A stretch of 64,000 nt of DNA from Vesta saturnalis (Eukaryota; Arthropoda; Insecta; Coleoptera; Lampyridae): contig JARFJB010001166.1 in NCBI GenBank assembly GCA_036346205.1, positions 13,056,501 through 13,120,500 of the forward strand. Reading direction: 5' to 3'. The notes beneath the pieces are model-generated. The model saw only the letters and a program-made list of their open reading frames with translations, ran no database searches and was not told where the DNA came from. The first letter of the stretch is position 1. Every line of letters starts with the position of its first letter. The translations under genes were made by a program, and so were the position numbers. Positions 10,660 to 22,540 of this stretch are shown here, piece after piece.

Positions 10660-12261
10660 GATGTTCAAATTGTAGTCCACGAACTTCTAGGCACAGGAAG
10701 CCTGTATTGGAACTTCTGTAGAACGTTGTAACAACCCATTTTGAATTGTATTAAATATACCGTAATTTATGTTCTTCGTTCATTTAGTTGTAAATATAAG
10801 AAAAAATTTTAATTATTAATGAATTATAGGAATGTGTTAGGCAACTTAATTTGCATTTTTGTGTAACTTAAGTGCATATCTTCTTAAGGGTCTTTACTCC
10901 AACTTCTTTAAATTATTTTTTTTCTGCTCATATTTTCGCGCAAGGCGTCATCATCTGACTTCCTAAGCGTCCATTTTTTCATTTCTTGTGATACGCTGTT
11001 TGATGCAGGAAGCCATTTTTGGGTTTCCATCTAAATTTTGTGAAAACTGCCATTGATTTAATGGTAAGAAATATTTAACTCGTAATATTAAAATTTAAAA
11101 GATTTGCTTTTTGCAGGCACTTTGATTTACACTTTTATTTACTTTTATTGGTACTTTTAAGTACACTTGTACTTATACGTTGCTATCTTTGGATGATATC
11201 ATTTTATGACTACATGTTGCATTTAATTTAGGTCTAAATTTAGATCACACCTTTTTTATTTGAACTTTCAAGAGAATGCAATAAATATTGGATCATTCAA
11301 TTTCATGAAGATAAATTTATAAGAAATAAAATTCCATTTTGGTGAGATTTACAACGTAAAGCATTGTTATTGCGAGATATTGCGCAACATTGATACAAGG
11401 ATTACATCACCTTGGTTTGCATTTCCGCATTTATTTTTTTTACAATACCAGGGGTTCTCAAGAAGATGTATTATATTTTGGAACAGGTATTTATAAGTTT
11501 AATGATTTCTTGGTATAAGGCTAATTTTAAGATATATTTTATATAACCCTAAATTTAACTGTTAATAAACATAGTCTGTATATTTTTTATTTTTTTACAT
11601 TTTGGTAAAATTTTTATTGTAAACCTCGGTTTAGTTATTCCGAGCATAATTAAAAAATAACTTGGCGTCCGAGATCATTTTTTTTCTATTGATGTTAAGT
11701 GGAAATACACAGCATAAATTGTGGTAATTAAGCAAAACAAAAGCATGAACCGGGCTATTTAAACAACCGACTGAGACAAAGGCATTTTTGGTGAACGGGT
11801 TGTATCTCGAGTTAGTTTAACGATTTGTTTTGAGAACATTTAACACCCATTAATTTATTAAATTTTTTAAACCTCTTCAACCACAACATTATAACGTTCT
11901 CGATTGTTTCTGTAGTGACTGCGCGAATTTCGGCACGTATTCGCTATTTTAAGTCCTCTAGAGTATGAGGCTTGTTCACAATCACTTTGCTTTTAAAATA
12001 ACCCCATACAAAGAAATCTAACGGTGATCGCGCAGGCCATTCAATAAAACTCCTTCCAATCCATCTGTTTGGAAAAATTTCGTTTAAATAATTGCGGACC
12101 AATAAATCATAGTGTGCAGGTGCCCCATCTTGCTGATACAATAAGATGTCGTTTGGTATATCTGGGCCGTTAATACATCCTCGTTTTAGAATTTCACCGC
12201 CTATCCAAATATGATGAAAAAATACATGATTACTATTTAAAAAAAGTTGCGATGACGTCAT
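10660..12261 (-). pseudogene. Mariner-like transposase, C-terminal half, interrupted
   Basis: The upstream piece (12170-11898) has 'LLYQQDGAPAHYDLLVR', 'NEIFPNRWIGRS' and 'EWPARSPLDFFVWGYFKSK', the usual second half of a mariner/IS630 DDE domain, followed by 'TETIENV'. The last piece (10726-10660) restores 'VLQKFQYRL' and, after a frameshift, 'CLEVRGLQFEHLL' and stop, the standard C-terminus. The N-terminal DNA-binding half and first catalytic aspartate are absent; the long inverted repeat directly abuts the truncated gene. Confidence 0.75.
10727..11892 (+). mobile_element. LTR plus primer-binding-site fragment inside mariner A
   Basis: The insert splits the mariner coding frame and is flanked by AACGT at 10722-10726 and 11893-11897, a possible 5 bp target duplication. 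It begins TGTAACAACCC. At 11663-11673 it carries TGGCGTCCGAG, a likely primer-binding site, and a similar LTR, primer site and short leader occur at 40324-41280. Only about 230 bp lie beyond the primer site and no second LTR was seen, so the insert is incomplete. Confidence 0.55.
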
Positions 12262-13739
12262 AGCTCTTTTAAATATGGCGAGAAAAACGTTTCCGGTGAG
12301 TCAAAATGTGCGCATTAAAAAATAAAAATCGACGGGTCTTAGGATTTTTTCGGAAAATTAGCACAGAAATTAATATTTCCAAGTCTTCATATTAAATGGC
12401 CGCACTGTATACCATTTTTACGAGTTAATTGAACAACAGATAAAAAAACTTAAGCTAGATGGCAAATCTAGCCATATCTACAACCTAGATGAGTCATCTT
12501 TCTGTATTTATCCTTCTAAAAATAAACTACACTGTGGTATGGGACAAAAAGCTCATCGAACTCAAGAAGAAAGTGGCAAAGAAAATACTACAGTTTTAGC
12601 ATGCTGTTGTCCTGCAGGGAAAAATGTCACTATTAATAGTTTTCCAAACCGCTAACTTATGGTCTAGTTGGAAAGGAGAAAAGATGTGCATAGTACGTTC
12701 TACGCATTTAGGTGTGGTTGACATATACATTCCATGCCTGCATTAAAAAATCTTGTTATGACGTAAAGGAGAGACTACTCCTAATATTTGACGGTGAGCT
12801 AACCCACTGGGATATGGAGAGAGCTATATATGTTAAAAACCAGTAAGTCGTAATATTAAAATTACCTGTTTATACAACAGAGGTTTTGCAGCCCTTGGAT
12901 AAGACATGTTTCAAGACATTCAAGTATACGTGGAATCTAACAATCCTCCAGCGGTACAAGCCTAATCACCAGAAAATGTCAAAGAGTGAATTTGTAGGTA
13001 CTCTTTGAGGTGTTTCGTATGATGGATTAACTTCTGACTGTGTAAAAGCAGGATTAACATCTGCTGAGATATATCCAGTCGATAGAAATGATTGTTCAGT
13101 TTATCGTTTGAATCCTGAAATACTATCAAGCTACAAAGCCGAACTAGATAAAGCAGCCAACAAATCAGAAACACTGTTCCTTCTATCGAAGTTTCTAAGT
13201 CAAGCGATGTAGATCAGCCTTCGTATTCCAACCGGTCACAGCCACCACCGTGTAGTCATTCTGAATGGGCGGTACCGTCTAATAGGATATCGCTAATCTG
13301 TCTCTATATCGGGATTGGTAGTGCCAGATTACCAAAATCGCCGCATTAGTGGAGGTCTTGTTTAAAATTGAAACAAATTAACAAGTAAATTGAATATAAT
13401 TTGTACTTACGAATGTTATTTACAAAATTTTGAAAAGTATTTAATGCTCTTTTGCTTTTTCGTATTAAAAAACTTTAAGCACATTTTCTTGGAGTTTTTT
13501 AATGTTAGGATGTCTGAGATGGAGGCATCATGTTCAAGGTTGTGTCAGGTTGGCAGTGTGTTTTTGCATAGGGACAACTGCAGATCCCTCCTCCTCCCCT
13601 CTTCACTGTTGTCTAGTGCGTTACTGTCATAATATAAATCTGTTCCTCTTCTGCTCCTTCCAACCAGATGTTTACGCCGCTATTGTCAAATCCTCAGGGT
13701 CATCCACTCGTAGTTCCGTCATAGCTCCCCTTAGGCTGT

Positions 13740-16700
13740 TTAGCAAATCATCTGTGTCGTTTTGTGGATGTGGATCACTTGCAACATTTTCCATGTAAAC
13801 ATGCAGTAAGTCCAGAGAAGGTCACACCTTTGTCCATGAACAAACAATTGTTTTGATGAAAGTTTTTCCCAAGCACTAGCTAAATTAAAAACGACATGTT
13901 TGAGGTTCGTTTCCTTCAAAGCTTTGACAACACTCCCCTCTTTTGGCAACACTGTACAACAGGTTTATTTTGTAACTTGTCCATTGGTTGGAGTAACGGC
14001 GTTACATTTGGGGCAAAAATAGAGCGACGATTTTATTATCCTTTGATTTTAATTCCTCTTCATCAATATGACCGGGACAATGGTTAAGAATCAAGAGGGC
14101 TTTTTGGGACAATTTCTGTTTTTCAAACACTGTTTGGTCACTGAAACAAATTCCTTGAAAAGCGGTTTAGTCATCTATCCCTTGCTTTGATTTATATATG
14201 AAACCGGCAAATTTACGTTCTTGAAAGCTCTGGGATTTTTCGATTTCCCAATAACAAGCATTGGTAATTTGTGCATGTTGTAAGCCCCTTTTTAATAGTT
14301 ACAAAAGGTGCTATTTTACTAGTTACGAAGCTATTAGTTTTGTCCCGGCGTAGCTTCGTCAAAGATGGGGTGAATTCGTAAAATCACCGATAACTTAAAG
14401 ATCGTAACGAAACAACACTATTTTATTTCCTATACAAAAATCCTTACAAATCTAAATATTTGACTTAAATCTAAAATATGTCACTTATTCTAATTAGAAC
14501 AGAAATAACAAAACAAAAAAACTGTCTCTAAAAGGAAAATCGAGATCACTAGGTAGTCTTCCACAGGATCGGAAAGGTCGCCCGCGAACGGGTCTCTGGA
14601 TGTCGGGTTGTCTGCGGGTTAGATGATTATACAGAACGTGCTCTAAGATAGCAATTCACCTTGGTTGACGTTATGTAACTTTAAATAATCAAAATCTTAC
14701 GCAAATTAATAATTAAAATACAAGGTTTATCACAAAAATCAATATCTTTGGTTTACGTTATATTCTACGAACTTTAATTTTGAACAATCCCAGTGCTTAT
14801 ATATAAAAGAATATTTCTATAAATATATTCTGGGAATTTAACAAAAGACTGATAACACGCTTTTATGAGTACAATGACTTTATATGTCGGTCACTAGGTC
14901 AGCAGGTGTTATTGATATCTGCTTGTTTGAAATGAATTACGAATGTTTCTTTTATTTCTTTAGTACTCTGCGACTTCGGGGTTTTGCAATAATTACTTTT
15001 ACGAAGTTTTATGCTTGCTTATTTATTAAAATAGATTACAGGAGTTTATATTGTAATTTCTATGCGATTAATTATTTTTATCGCTTAATGGAAATAAAAT
15101 ATTATACGAAACGGGATTCTGTTTGAGAAAGTTGATCAGGATCTCTACTGTATAGTAAAATACGAATATATTTAAGGAATGTAATTTATCCTTCAGGAGG
15201 TAGATTTGAAAACTGTATGCGATTAATTATTATCGCTTCTCAGAAACTACACAGGAACGGGAGTATGAAATCAGAATTTCTACGTTATAGAAAGTTGTTT
15301 TAATTTCTTAAAGAATTGATTTATTCTTTCGGGAAGCGGATTTTAATACTTTAATAAGTACTTTGGATACGAGCAACAGGCTATTCGTATTAAGGGCCGG
15401 GACTGGATTCAATTCAGGATCTGAGTACTTTCAGGAATACTCCTAAAGGTAAAGAGGAAGATTTTGTGCAATAGGATGTTTGTTTTACGCGGGCTTACGC
15501 TCCAGGTAAGCGTCAGTGTACAGGTATTGCGGAGTTTTACTGACAAGATCGATTTATAATGTACCAAAGGCAGAAAAAAATCTCTCTAACAGAAAACTGA
15601 TCGGAAAAATATGATAGAAAATTTATAACTTACCCCAGAATGGGCCGGTAATTATAAATGATACAATTTGACGGCTAGGTAGGTCGGTGAACACCTCAGG
15701 ACGGAAGCGATAAGATAAGATAGTTACTTCAGGACGGAAGTAACAAGATAATTACCCTCATTTTCATTTTAATCGGTAAGACTGTGGTATACCGGGCAGA
15801 TGATACCTATACCTTCATGGCATAGTATCTACATGCTATTTCATTCCTACCTAACTTAAGATATGTAACAACAATAAGGCATGTAACCACATGGTATAAT
15901 ATTCATATCACTCAACACAGCACGATCTTCGGTCTATTGTGCCTCGTCACGTCGTAGTTCCATAATCCCCGCGATGACGGGATTCGGGTGGACCGCTAGT
16001 ACCGTCTCCTGGTTGGCTTGAAGTCCATTAGGTTGGCCATCCTGAGGTCCTTGTGAAGTAGGTCGTTGCTGCGTCGCGGTTCTGCTTCTATAGTCCGCGC
16101 TTTAACGTTATTTAACGCGAAAGAATGGAGGTGACACTTTGGTGGGGTTCTTGCATCGAAATCTAAAGCGATTTCTAAATTACGGAAGAAGAGATAAAAA
16201 TTAATTATTAAACTACATCGGAGCATTTTTCTATAACATAAACGGATAAATTAAAATAAAATAGCTAGCATTAGCGCACGGCATAAAAGTTATTCTATCT
16301 TTAGCCAATTTGCGGCCAGGGGCACTAACTTCTGTCCGATGAATAAACGTTAAGAGTTTTTTTTTAATTTTTCAACATAAGGCTCGACAGATTACTTCAC
16401 AAAACCGTTTTCCCCCAGTTAAGGTTGGCTATCTAATTCCGCAGCGCCTTTCGAATTTACCTAACCAAACGACACTTGCGCGAAAGTCATCTATTTTCAT
16501 AATTTTTCAATAAAATATGTTAGCTTTTTCCATGACAATTTCAGTTAAAATAGGCCGGTTCCATTCTTGCATGACCCAAACATAATGTGCGTCTCCACTT
16601 GTTGAAACTCATCTGTTTTCAAAGTTTTTCTTATACTATAAAATTCCTTACACTTGAAGAAAGATTCAATTTGTTCCTTTTTCATCTTTGTCATGAATTG

Positions 16701-16818
16701 TTGCAAGGCCAATGTTGTACTCTTTGAACAAATGAGTCAGGTTGTCGCCCTTTTCTAAACGTCTCAAAATCTCATATTTTTTTCTAATTTCCATGTTACA
16801 TGTTTACGTTTTTGTGAC
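13740..16818 (-). pseudogene. Jerky-type (CENP-B/DDE) transposase remnant
   Basis: Reading down the minus strand from ATG near 16820: 'MSQKRKHVTWKLEKK' (psq/CENP-B N-terminus), helical segments with shifts, then 'APGRKLAKDRITFMPCANAS' ending at about 16265. The match resumes at about 14295 with 'HKLPMLVIGKSKNPRAF' and 'PVSYINQSKG', then a decayed catalytic region, and 'VVFNLASAWEKLSSKQL' near 13880. The order and spacing are those of jerky-like DDE proteins. The break falls exactly after the CANAS motif. Several frameshifts and stops show it is dead. Confidence 0.75.
14290..16262. mobile_element. Unclassified 2 kb insertion in the jerky-type gene
   Basis: Flanked on both sides by sequence coding adjacent residues of one transposase, so it must be an insertion. 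It contains TGTCCCGGCGTAGC near 14341, a possible LTR edge (TG...CA type), a polypurine-like AAAAAGGGG on the minus strand near 14288, and a short minus-strand frame at 15996-16226 of unknown nature. An LTR retroelement fragment is the most likely explanation, but no second LTR or target duplication was found. Confidence 0.5.
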
Positions 16819-16829
16819 ATCGTACTGTA

Positions 16830-18250
16830 CTACACGCTTACTGCACTGAACCACAAAAGACGACACTCAATCACTCGTGACAGAGTAAATGATGCACTAC
16901 ACTGATCAATTTGAAGCAGATGACAATAACCTAGTGTAATTCCGTAGAGACTGCCTTAAATCTTTGTATCACGCTCCCGCAGATACCCGTATCACTCTCC
17001 AACAGACAAAACTTTCTGACCCGCCAGCGCCGGGTTACTGGACGTGTTGGTAAAGCGAACGGCCGGAGACTGTACTGTACTTCAAAAGCATGTGGAACTT
17101 CAGTTGCTCAATCAGCAAGCCCAAGTACAGAAATACAAGAAATGGAAGAGAAAAGTAGTATAGTTACTGCACTTCTGGCGCACTTTACAGTGTTGCCATG
17201 GCCTAAAGTCATGCGGTGTTGCCAGATTTCACTTTTTGGCGGGAAATTTCAACGTCATGTGTTGGCCGGAAATTCCAAGGTGAAGGTTACGTCTTCTTTT
17301 CATTGTTCAATTGCAGGGGTAACATATTACAATTCCTAGAAATCTAAAAATAGAATCAGTTCTCGGAAATAAGAAGAATGACAGGTTGTTGTCTATGATA
17401 AAAAGTAGGTCAAGGTTAAATGGTTCTTGTATTGGCTAAATTGAGTCAAGTTCTTCAAGGTAAATATTTATTGGTATCATATGGCAATTCTTAGGTCAAG
17501 GTTATGCTTTCATCATTCATGGTTATAGTTTTATTCCACCATGAAAATCTGAAGAATCATTTGGGATATCATATTACAATTTTTCAGAAAATAGAATCAA
17601 TTCTTGGATACGCGACGGGTAGCACCTTAAAGGTCAAATTCTTGGAAGTGTTGATCTGGGGGGTGGGGGCACACTCTGAACCATCAACTGAATGCAACGA
17701 TTAGAAAAGAACATGTATACAATCATGGATTAAAAAAAAATGTGTATAAGGAATTGTAATAAAAAGATTATGTTTACAGTATGTGACTTTTGTTTACATA
17801 ATACTACTGCGGCCCGCACCACCAGGATCTAACTTGTTTCAGGATGCGGTAGTTGCTTCCCCCAAGAACTGGATCTGTTTCAACACAGGTAGCATTTCCC
17901 AGACAAAACAGGTCAAAATAGCTCATTCATCCTAGCTGATTGCTGAAGACCAGGGATAAGCGTTTTGCGTGAACTTTTGTCAAGGCACTGGTTCCTGCAT
18001 ATGAAAGGATAATACGTAATTGAGTGATCAAACACAGGATTTTATCTGATTTGATTACTTGCCATCAGCATTCTTCTTCCAAATCTTCAACGCTGGTGAT
18101 AGGCACGGAATAAATTAAATTAAGCATGGTACCCCAAAATAAAAATCAATTGGATAAGGTAACCTAGGTGGCCATAGTTGTGATCCGAATTGGCCTATCC
18201 AATGGTTAAGGTAGAGAATATCATGATATTCTCTGGTTAAGGTACTCTCT
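16830..18250. other. No recognisable gene
   Basis: Mixed-composition sequence without a convincing frame. Near 17340 and 17590 a short phrase (AGAATCA..TTCTYGGA) occurs twice, suggesting an old short duplication. Nothing else could be assigned. Confidence 0.5.
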
Positions 18251-18348
18251 ATCTAGCTATATGGAACTATTATATGGTCATTACAAGTGTTCAACATAAG
18301 TTTTTTACCCATCTTGCCTAAAAGTGGGAGAAGAATAGGGGTCGTTGG
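18250..18348 (+). repeat. LINE tail fragment, left flank of the hAT insertion
   Basis: The stretch from TATATGGTCATTACAAG to GGGGTCGTTGG is repeated at 19575-19664, where it runs without interruption into the right flank. Here it is cut by the hAT end at 18349. Confidence 0.7.
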
Positions 18349-19566
18349 CAGTGGCGAAACTAGGGGGGGTGCAAGGTGTGCCAGGCACACCCCAGGCAAG
18401 TGACACCCCAGAAAAACGGAGCACTTCCCATTTTTCATTCTTATCTTAAATTCCATCTAACAACTTAATTCGTTAAATCTTAAACCATTGCGATAAACAA
18501 ACGAGTAGTAATAGTGACATAGCGATAAGTACTATTATTAATTATTATTTATTATGTAAGGACATTAGAATATTCGTCATTCGAGCATAAGTTGTATCGG
18601 TGAAATAATATTTGTTTAGCTAAGCGGCGCGGCGGCGGTAGACTGCTGACTGTGACGCTCTTGGAATTGTTTTGGTTCATGATACTGATATGCGTTGAGT
18701 GTTGATGCATAAACAAAAGCATGTATAGTTCCTCTTTCACGATGTAGTAAACCCAGCAAGCATAAAGACGCCGCAAAGATTAGTAGATTAGATTAGTTTA
18801 CATACAGTTTACATTAACATTCTAAAAGATAACTTTTTATAAAGGAAGACTTGAAACTTAAAAATAGTGTAACATACCGGAAATGGTGACTCATTATTCC
18901 GAACAATCCAGATGTATGAATCATAATTACGATGCCTCGGCAGACGCAGACAGCAGCTTACGTAAATTATTAGTCATCGAACTTCTAGAAGATTCGAGAA
19001 GGGTTGCTTGCGTCATCGGTACCTATATAAGCAACGCTGCAACGCACGATGAATTTATGGGGTTAGTACTTGTTATAGTTATGTTTAATGTTTTATGTAA
19101 TATTATTATTATTATTATTATGAGCCAAGTGCCAATATAACCTGTGTTCTGAGTCTTCTTTGACAGCACAGTGGTTTGAAATAAAACATCAAAGCAAACA
19201 AATAGCCACTGCCAACTGCCACAAACAACTAAGGACTAAGGTAATTTTACTTATTTGTATGTTTGTTTTAGAGTATTATAAGATGTTAAAATTTTGATGG
19301 GTGAAAAAAAAAGATTGCATCACAAGTTTCAGCTAATTAATAATAATAGTTTAAAGTTAAAACTGCAAAGGGATTTTGATTTGTACTTTCTTTCACGCCT
19401 TTTACTTGTTTCCCATCAGTGTCCGAGCAGTTAGCTTCGGTGTTTATAAATTGTTTTATTTGCGTTGCAGATTGCAGATTGTGGGCGGTTTGAAATAAGA
19501 ATTCAAAGATCTTTTTCAATCTCCTAAATAAGAAAAGTAACTAAAACAAACGTTATATTGTATAAC

Positions 19567-20135
19567 AAATAAATATGGATCTCTATTATATGGTCATCAC
19601 AAGTGTTCAACATAAGTGTTTTACCCATCTTGCCTAAAAGTGGGAGAAGAATAGGGGTCGTTGGCCATTATTATGAACTAGTTCAGTCATTAAACCTTGG
19701 TTCTATTAAATCTTGTCATGTTTTTAATGATTTCTTTGTAAAAAAAGGCTAAATGTAATTTGATACATTGCAACAATCATAGATTTTTTAATCATAGAGT
19801 AATCACATGATTTCAGACAACCTTGTCAATTAATTGAATCAAATTCAAATAGACACTGTTAAATACTCTACAGTTCATAGATGGAATAAAATTGTAGTCC
19901 CCGTAAACCTTGTAATAGTCGACAGACTGTTTTTATTCAAAAGTTCAATTTACTCAATGGTTATGAGGTTTCGTTAATATTATGATATAGTTTACATTGT
20001 TACTAAATTATTTATGTGATGCTACAGCATCCTATGGATGATTGAAATATTTTGTTAATGTATTATTATACTTATTACTATTGGATTCTATTTATAAGGC
20101 TTGTGCCTATTGACCTTCAATAAAAAAAAAAACTT
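19567..20135 (+). repeat. LINE 3' tail with empty hAT site (copy 1)
   Basis: Reads through GGGGTCGTTGGCCATTATTATG with no hAT. The plus strand carries the end of a LINE reverse-transcriptase protein ('CNNHRFFNHRVIT') and a 3' UTR ending CAATAAAAAAAAAAAC near 20130. The second copy is at 25146-25620. Confidence 0.65.
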
Positions 20136-21425
20136 CTCATATGCTTTGTTTTTTAGAATTTTATTCATATAATCTTTACATTGTACCTGCCACAAACAAA
20201 GATGGATTCGATAAATGTTTATAAATTCTGTTATAAACTTCTTCGACATGTAACATGTTTGATCACATTGTTATCACTACAAAATCGATGCAAAATCAGA
20301 TCGTTGTTTAACTAACCCCGATATCACACCAACGAACATATTTTTCCATGTACCTACTTCGCTAGTTACTAGTCACTAGCATCATAACCCAGATGAGTCA
20401 AAATTTACGATCTATGCATCACACTAACACGCATGCTATACAAGTCCAGATGAGTCAAATTGTACGATGAAACTTGGCTCGTCACAGTAACGAAGACATT
20501 TTTTCAGCATATTTGACTTGTGTCCTATCAATCAGTCGAGTCATCCTCTGGTGTATGGCGAGCACTTGTACGAAATTTGAACACGCTATTCTAAAGTTTT
20601 TCATTTGTTACACACACAAATAAAACATTTGTCAACAAACAATTAAGAAGACCTCAAAACGGGTATTTCCGGTCCTAGTTCAATTTCGAATTTTTTGGCC
20701 CATTACAGTCACCTCCCCTTTGGAAATGTAAAAAAAAACAAACTCAATATATAGTGAAATTAAATGAATGGATTTTGAATGGAAAATCCCATTTATCATG
20801 CTGTAAAATTTCTGTTTGCTTGCAAAAAGTATTATTGGCACTCTTAAATGTAGGTTATGTACGCTTAGCAAAATATGTTCCATGAAGTCAATATTATTTC
20901 TTAAGTCTTCGTTAAATTGGAGAGAGAGAGAATGTTTATCTATATAACCAACCTGTAAATGAATTTTAGTCATTTATGACCATAAAATAGACGTACCTAA
21001 ATACAGTGTGTTGACCAAAAAAACCATTTGTTTAGTACCACCCATAGAAAAAAAACTTTTTCTATGCATTGAATAAAAAAAGCTATTCTTTTTCAATGTT
21101 TCTATGATACCACCCTTAGAATATATTCTAAGGTACAACCACAGAATACGGAAGCTACGCTAACTAGCTTGTATATTCTGTGGTACCACCATTTTATAGA
21201 CAATGGTACCACATAACAAAACTTGCGGCTATTTCACAATTATATGCAGACCAATAAGAAATAGCTTTGAATGTATAGTTTTTAAATGCTTTAATATAGA
21301 TAGTGTTTATTATGTACCTATCTGTATTATTACAATTATTAAATATAACATTAAGTACTATATATAAGTTTTTTATTCTAATTTCTATCGAAACTCAACA
21401 TAATTTTTACTAATATAAGTTACAT
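20136..21425. repeat. Duplicated segment Y2, copy 1
   Basis: Closely matches 25621-26211 plus 29052-30270. It contains a minus-strand open frame (20680-20973, 97 residues) with no recognised domain, partly preserved in the other copies, and a series of short hairpins at 21035-21215. In copy 2 the segment runs into the THAP transposase gene, so it may be the 3' end of that element. Confidence 0.6.
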
Positions 21426-21845
21426 AATCTAATAGCATTTTCCACTGGGAAATCTGGTGCGCACTGAGTGCAATTTTTGATTTTCCACTGACAAAACTCA
21501 AAATCTGTTTTATGTCTCACTGCTTGATACTCGCACCAATAGAGTGAACTGAGTGCATATATTTGGCACGAGCTACTTGAGGTCGTGGAGAGTGTCGAGT
21601 GCAATTATTTTTTGAGGTTAGAAACTAAAATAGTAGAATTTTGAATGTTTACATTTACAATGGATGATAAGAGAAATAATTTCCGAGTTATTATCATCTT
21701 CAAGCAGCGACGAAGACGAAGAAGAAATTGCAATACTGTGTAGTATTAGAAAAGAGTTCCAAAAATAAAAAGTTTTGTACAGGAAGTTGTACATAAGTGG
21801 TCTGAAGAAGAGATAATTCATTCAGTATTTAGTAGTCTTCTGACT
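21426..21845 (+). mobile_element. Possible PIF/Harbinger N-terminal fragment
   Basis: Unique sequence between the duplicated segment and the second part of the hAT. A short frame near 21680-21768 reads 'LLSSSSSDEDEEEIAILCSI', typical of the acidic start of PIF/Harbinger-type transposases, and is then lost. Evidence is weak and rests on this one stretch. Confidence 0.3.
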
Positions 21846-22540
21846 AAAATTATTTTTAACATTCTAAAAGATAACTTTTATAAAGGAAGCGAAACTTAAA
21901 ATAGTGTAACATACCGGAAATGGTGACTCATTATTCCGAACAATCAGATGTATGAATCATAATTACGATGCCTCGGCAGACGCAGACAAATTTATTAGTC
22001 ATCGAACTTCTAGAAGATTCGAGAAGGGTTGCTTGCGTCATCGGTACCTATATAAGCAACGCTGCAACGCACGATGAATTATGGGGTTAGTACTTGTTAT
22101 AGTTATGTTTAATGTTTTATGTAATATTATTATTATTATTATTATGAGCCAAGTGCCAATATAACCTGTGTTCTGAGTCTTCTGTGCTGACAGCACAGTG
22201 CTGTGTGAAATAAAACATCAAAGCAAACAAATAGCCACTGCCAAGGCCAACTGCCACAAACAACTAAAGACTAAGGTAATTTTACTTATTTGTATGTTTG
22301 TTTTAGAGTATTATAAGATGTTAAAATTTTGATGGGTGAAAGAAAAAGGAAAGATTGCATCACAAGTTTCAGCTAATAATAATAATAATAGTTTAAAGTT
22401 AAAACTGCAAAGGGATTTTGATTTGTACTTTCTTTCGCGCCTTTTACTCGTTTCCCCATCAGTGTCCGAGCAGTTAGCTTCGGTGTTTATAAACTTGTTT
22501 TTATTTGCGTTGCAGATTGCAGATTGTGGGCGGTTTGAAC

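Larger units (their letters stand above)
10238..12397 (-). mobile_element. Mariner-like element A with about 220 bp inverted repeats
   Basis: The left arm (10238 to about 10465) matches the reverse complement of about 12170-12397 almost throughout, including ATTTAATAT, 'CCTAAGACCCGTC' and 'GCTATGACGTCATCGC'. Between the arms lie two pieces of a mariner-type transposase on the minus strand and an LTR-retroelement fragment. It sits inside the pogo transposase gene and is therefore younger than it. Confidence 0.75.
9775..13174 (+). pseudogene. pogo-type transposase remnant
   Basis: The N-terminal part (from ATG near 9774) has the psq-type helix-turn-helix ('SLRKVAKDLKIDN', 'FRYIKKLSN') and a CENP-B-type segment ('WYKEYCKIQMLSLKK', then 'EKSRRLNTSDQ'). 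The DDE part resumes at about 12400 with 'HIYNLDESSFCIYPSKNKL' (the D of NLDE is the first catalytic residue) and 'TTVLACCCPAGKN', and continues with increasing stops and frameshifts to about 13174. Such transposases cut and paste at TA sites. The protein is broken by the insertion at 10238-12397 and by many point changes. Confidence 0.72.
9650..13230 (+). mobile_element. pogo/Tigger-type DNA transposon, decayed and split
   Basis: The coding remnants at 9775-10235 and 12400-13174 belong to one pogo-type transposase separated by a 2.16 kb mariner-like insertion. Terminal repeats were not identified, so the limits are approximate. Confidence 0.65.
13500..16830 (-). mobile_element. Jerky/Tigger-type pogo relative, decayed and split
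   Basis: Minus-strand transposase remnants lie at 16820-16263 and 14295-13740, separated by an insertion of about 2 kb. No terminal repeats were recognised; the ends are approximate. Confidence 0.65.

Noticed and set aside
13502..13798. 98-residue plus-strand frame
   Set aside because: Antisense to the decayed jerky-type C-terminus and its 3' region; no domain.
15996..16226. 76-residue minus-strand frame as a host gene
   Set aside because: It sits inside the unclassified insertion in the jerky-type gene and shows no known domain.
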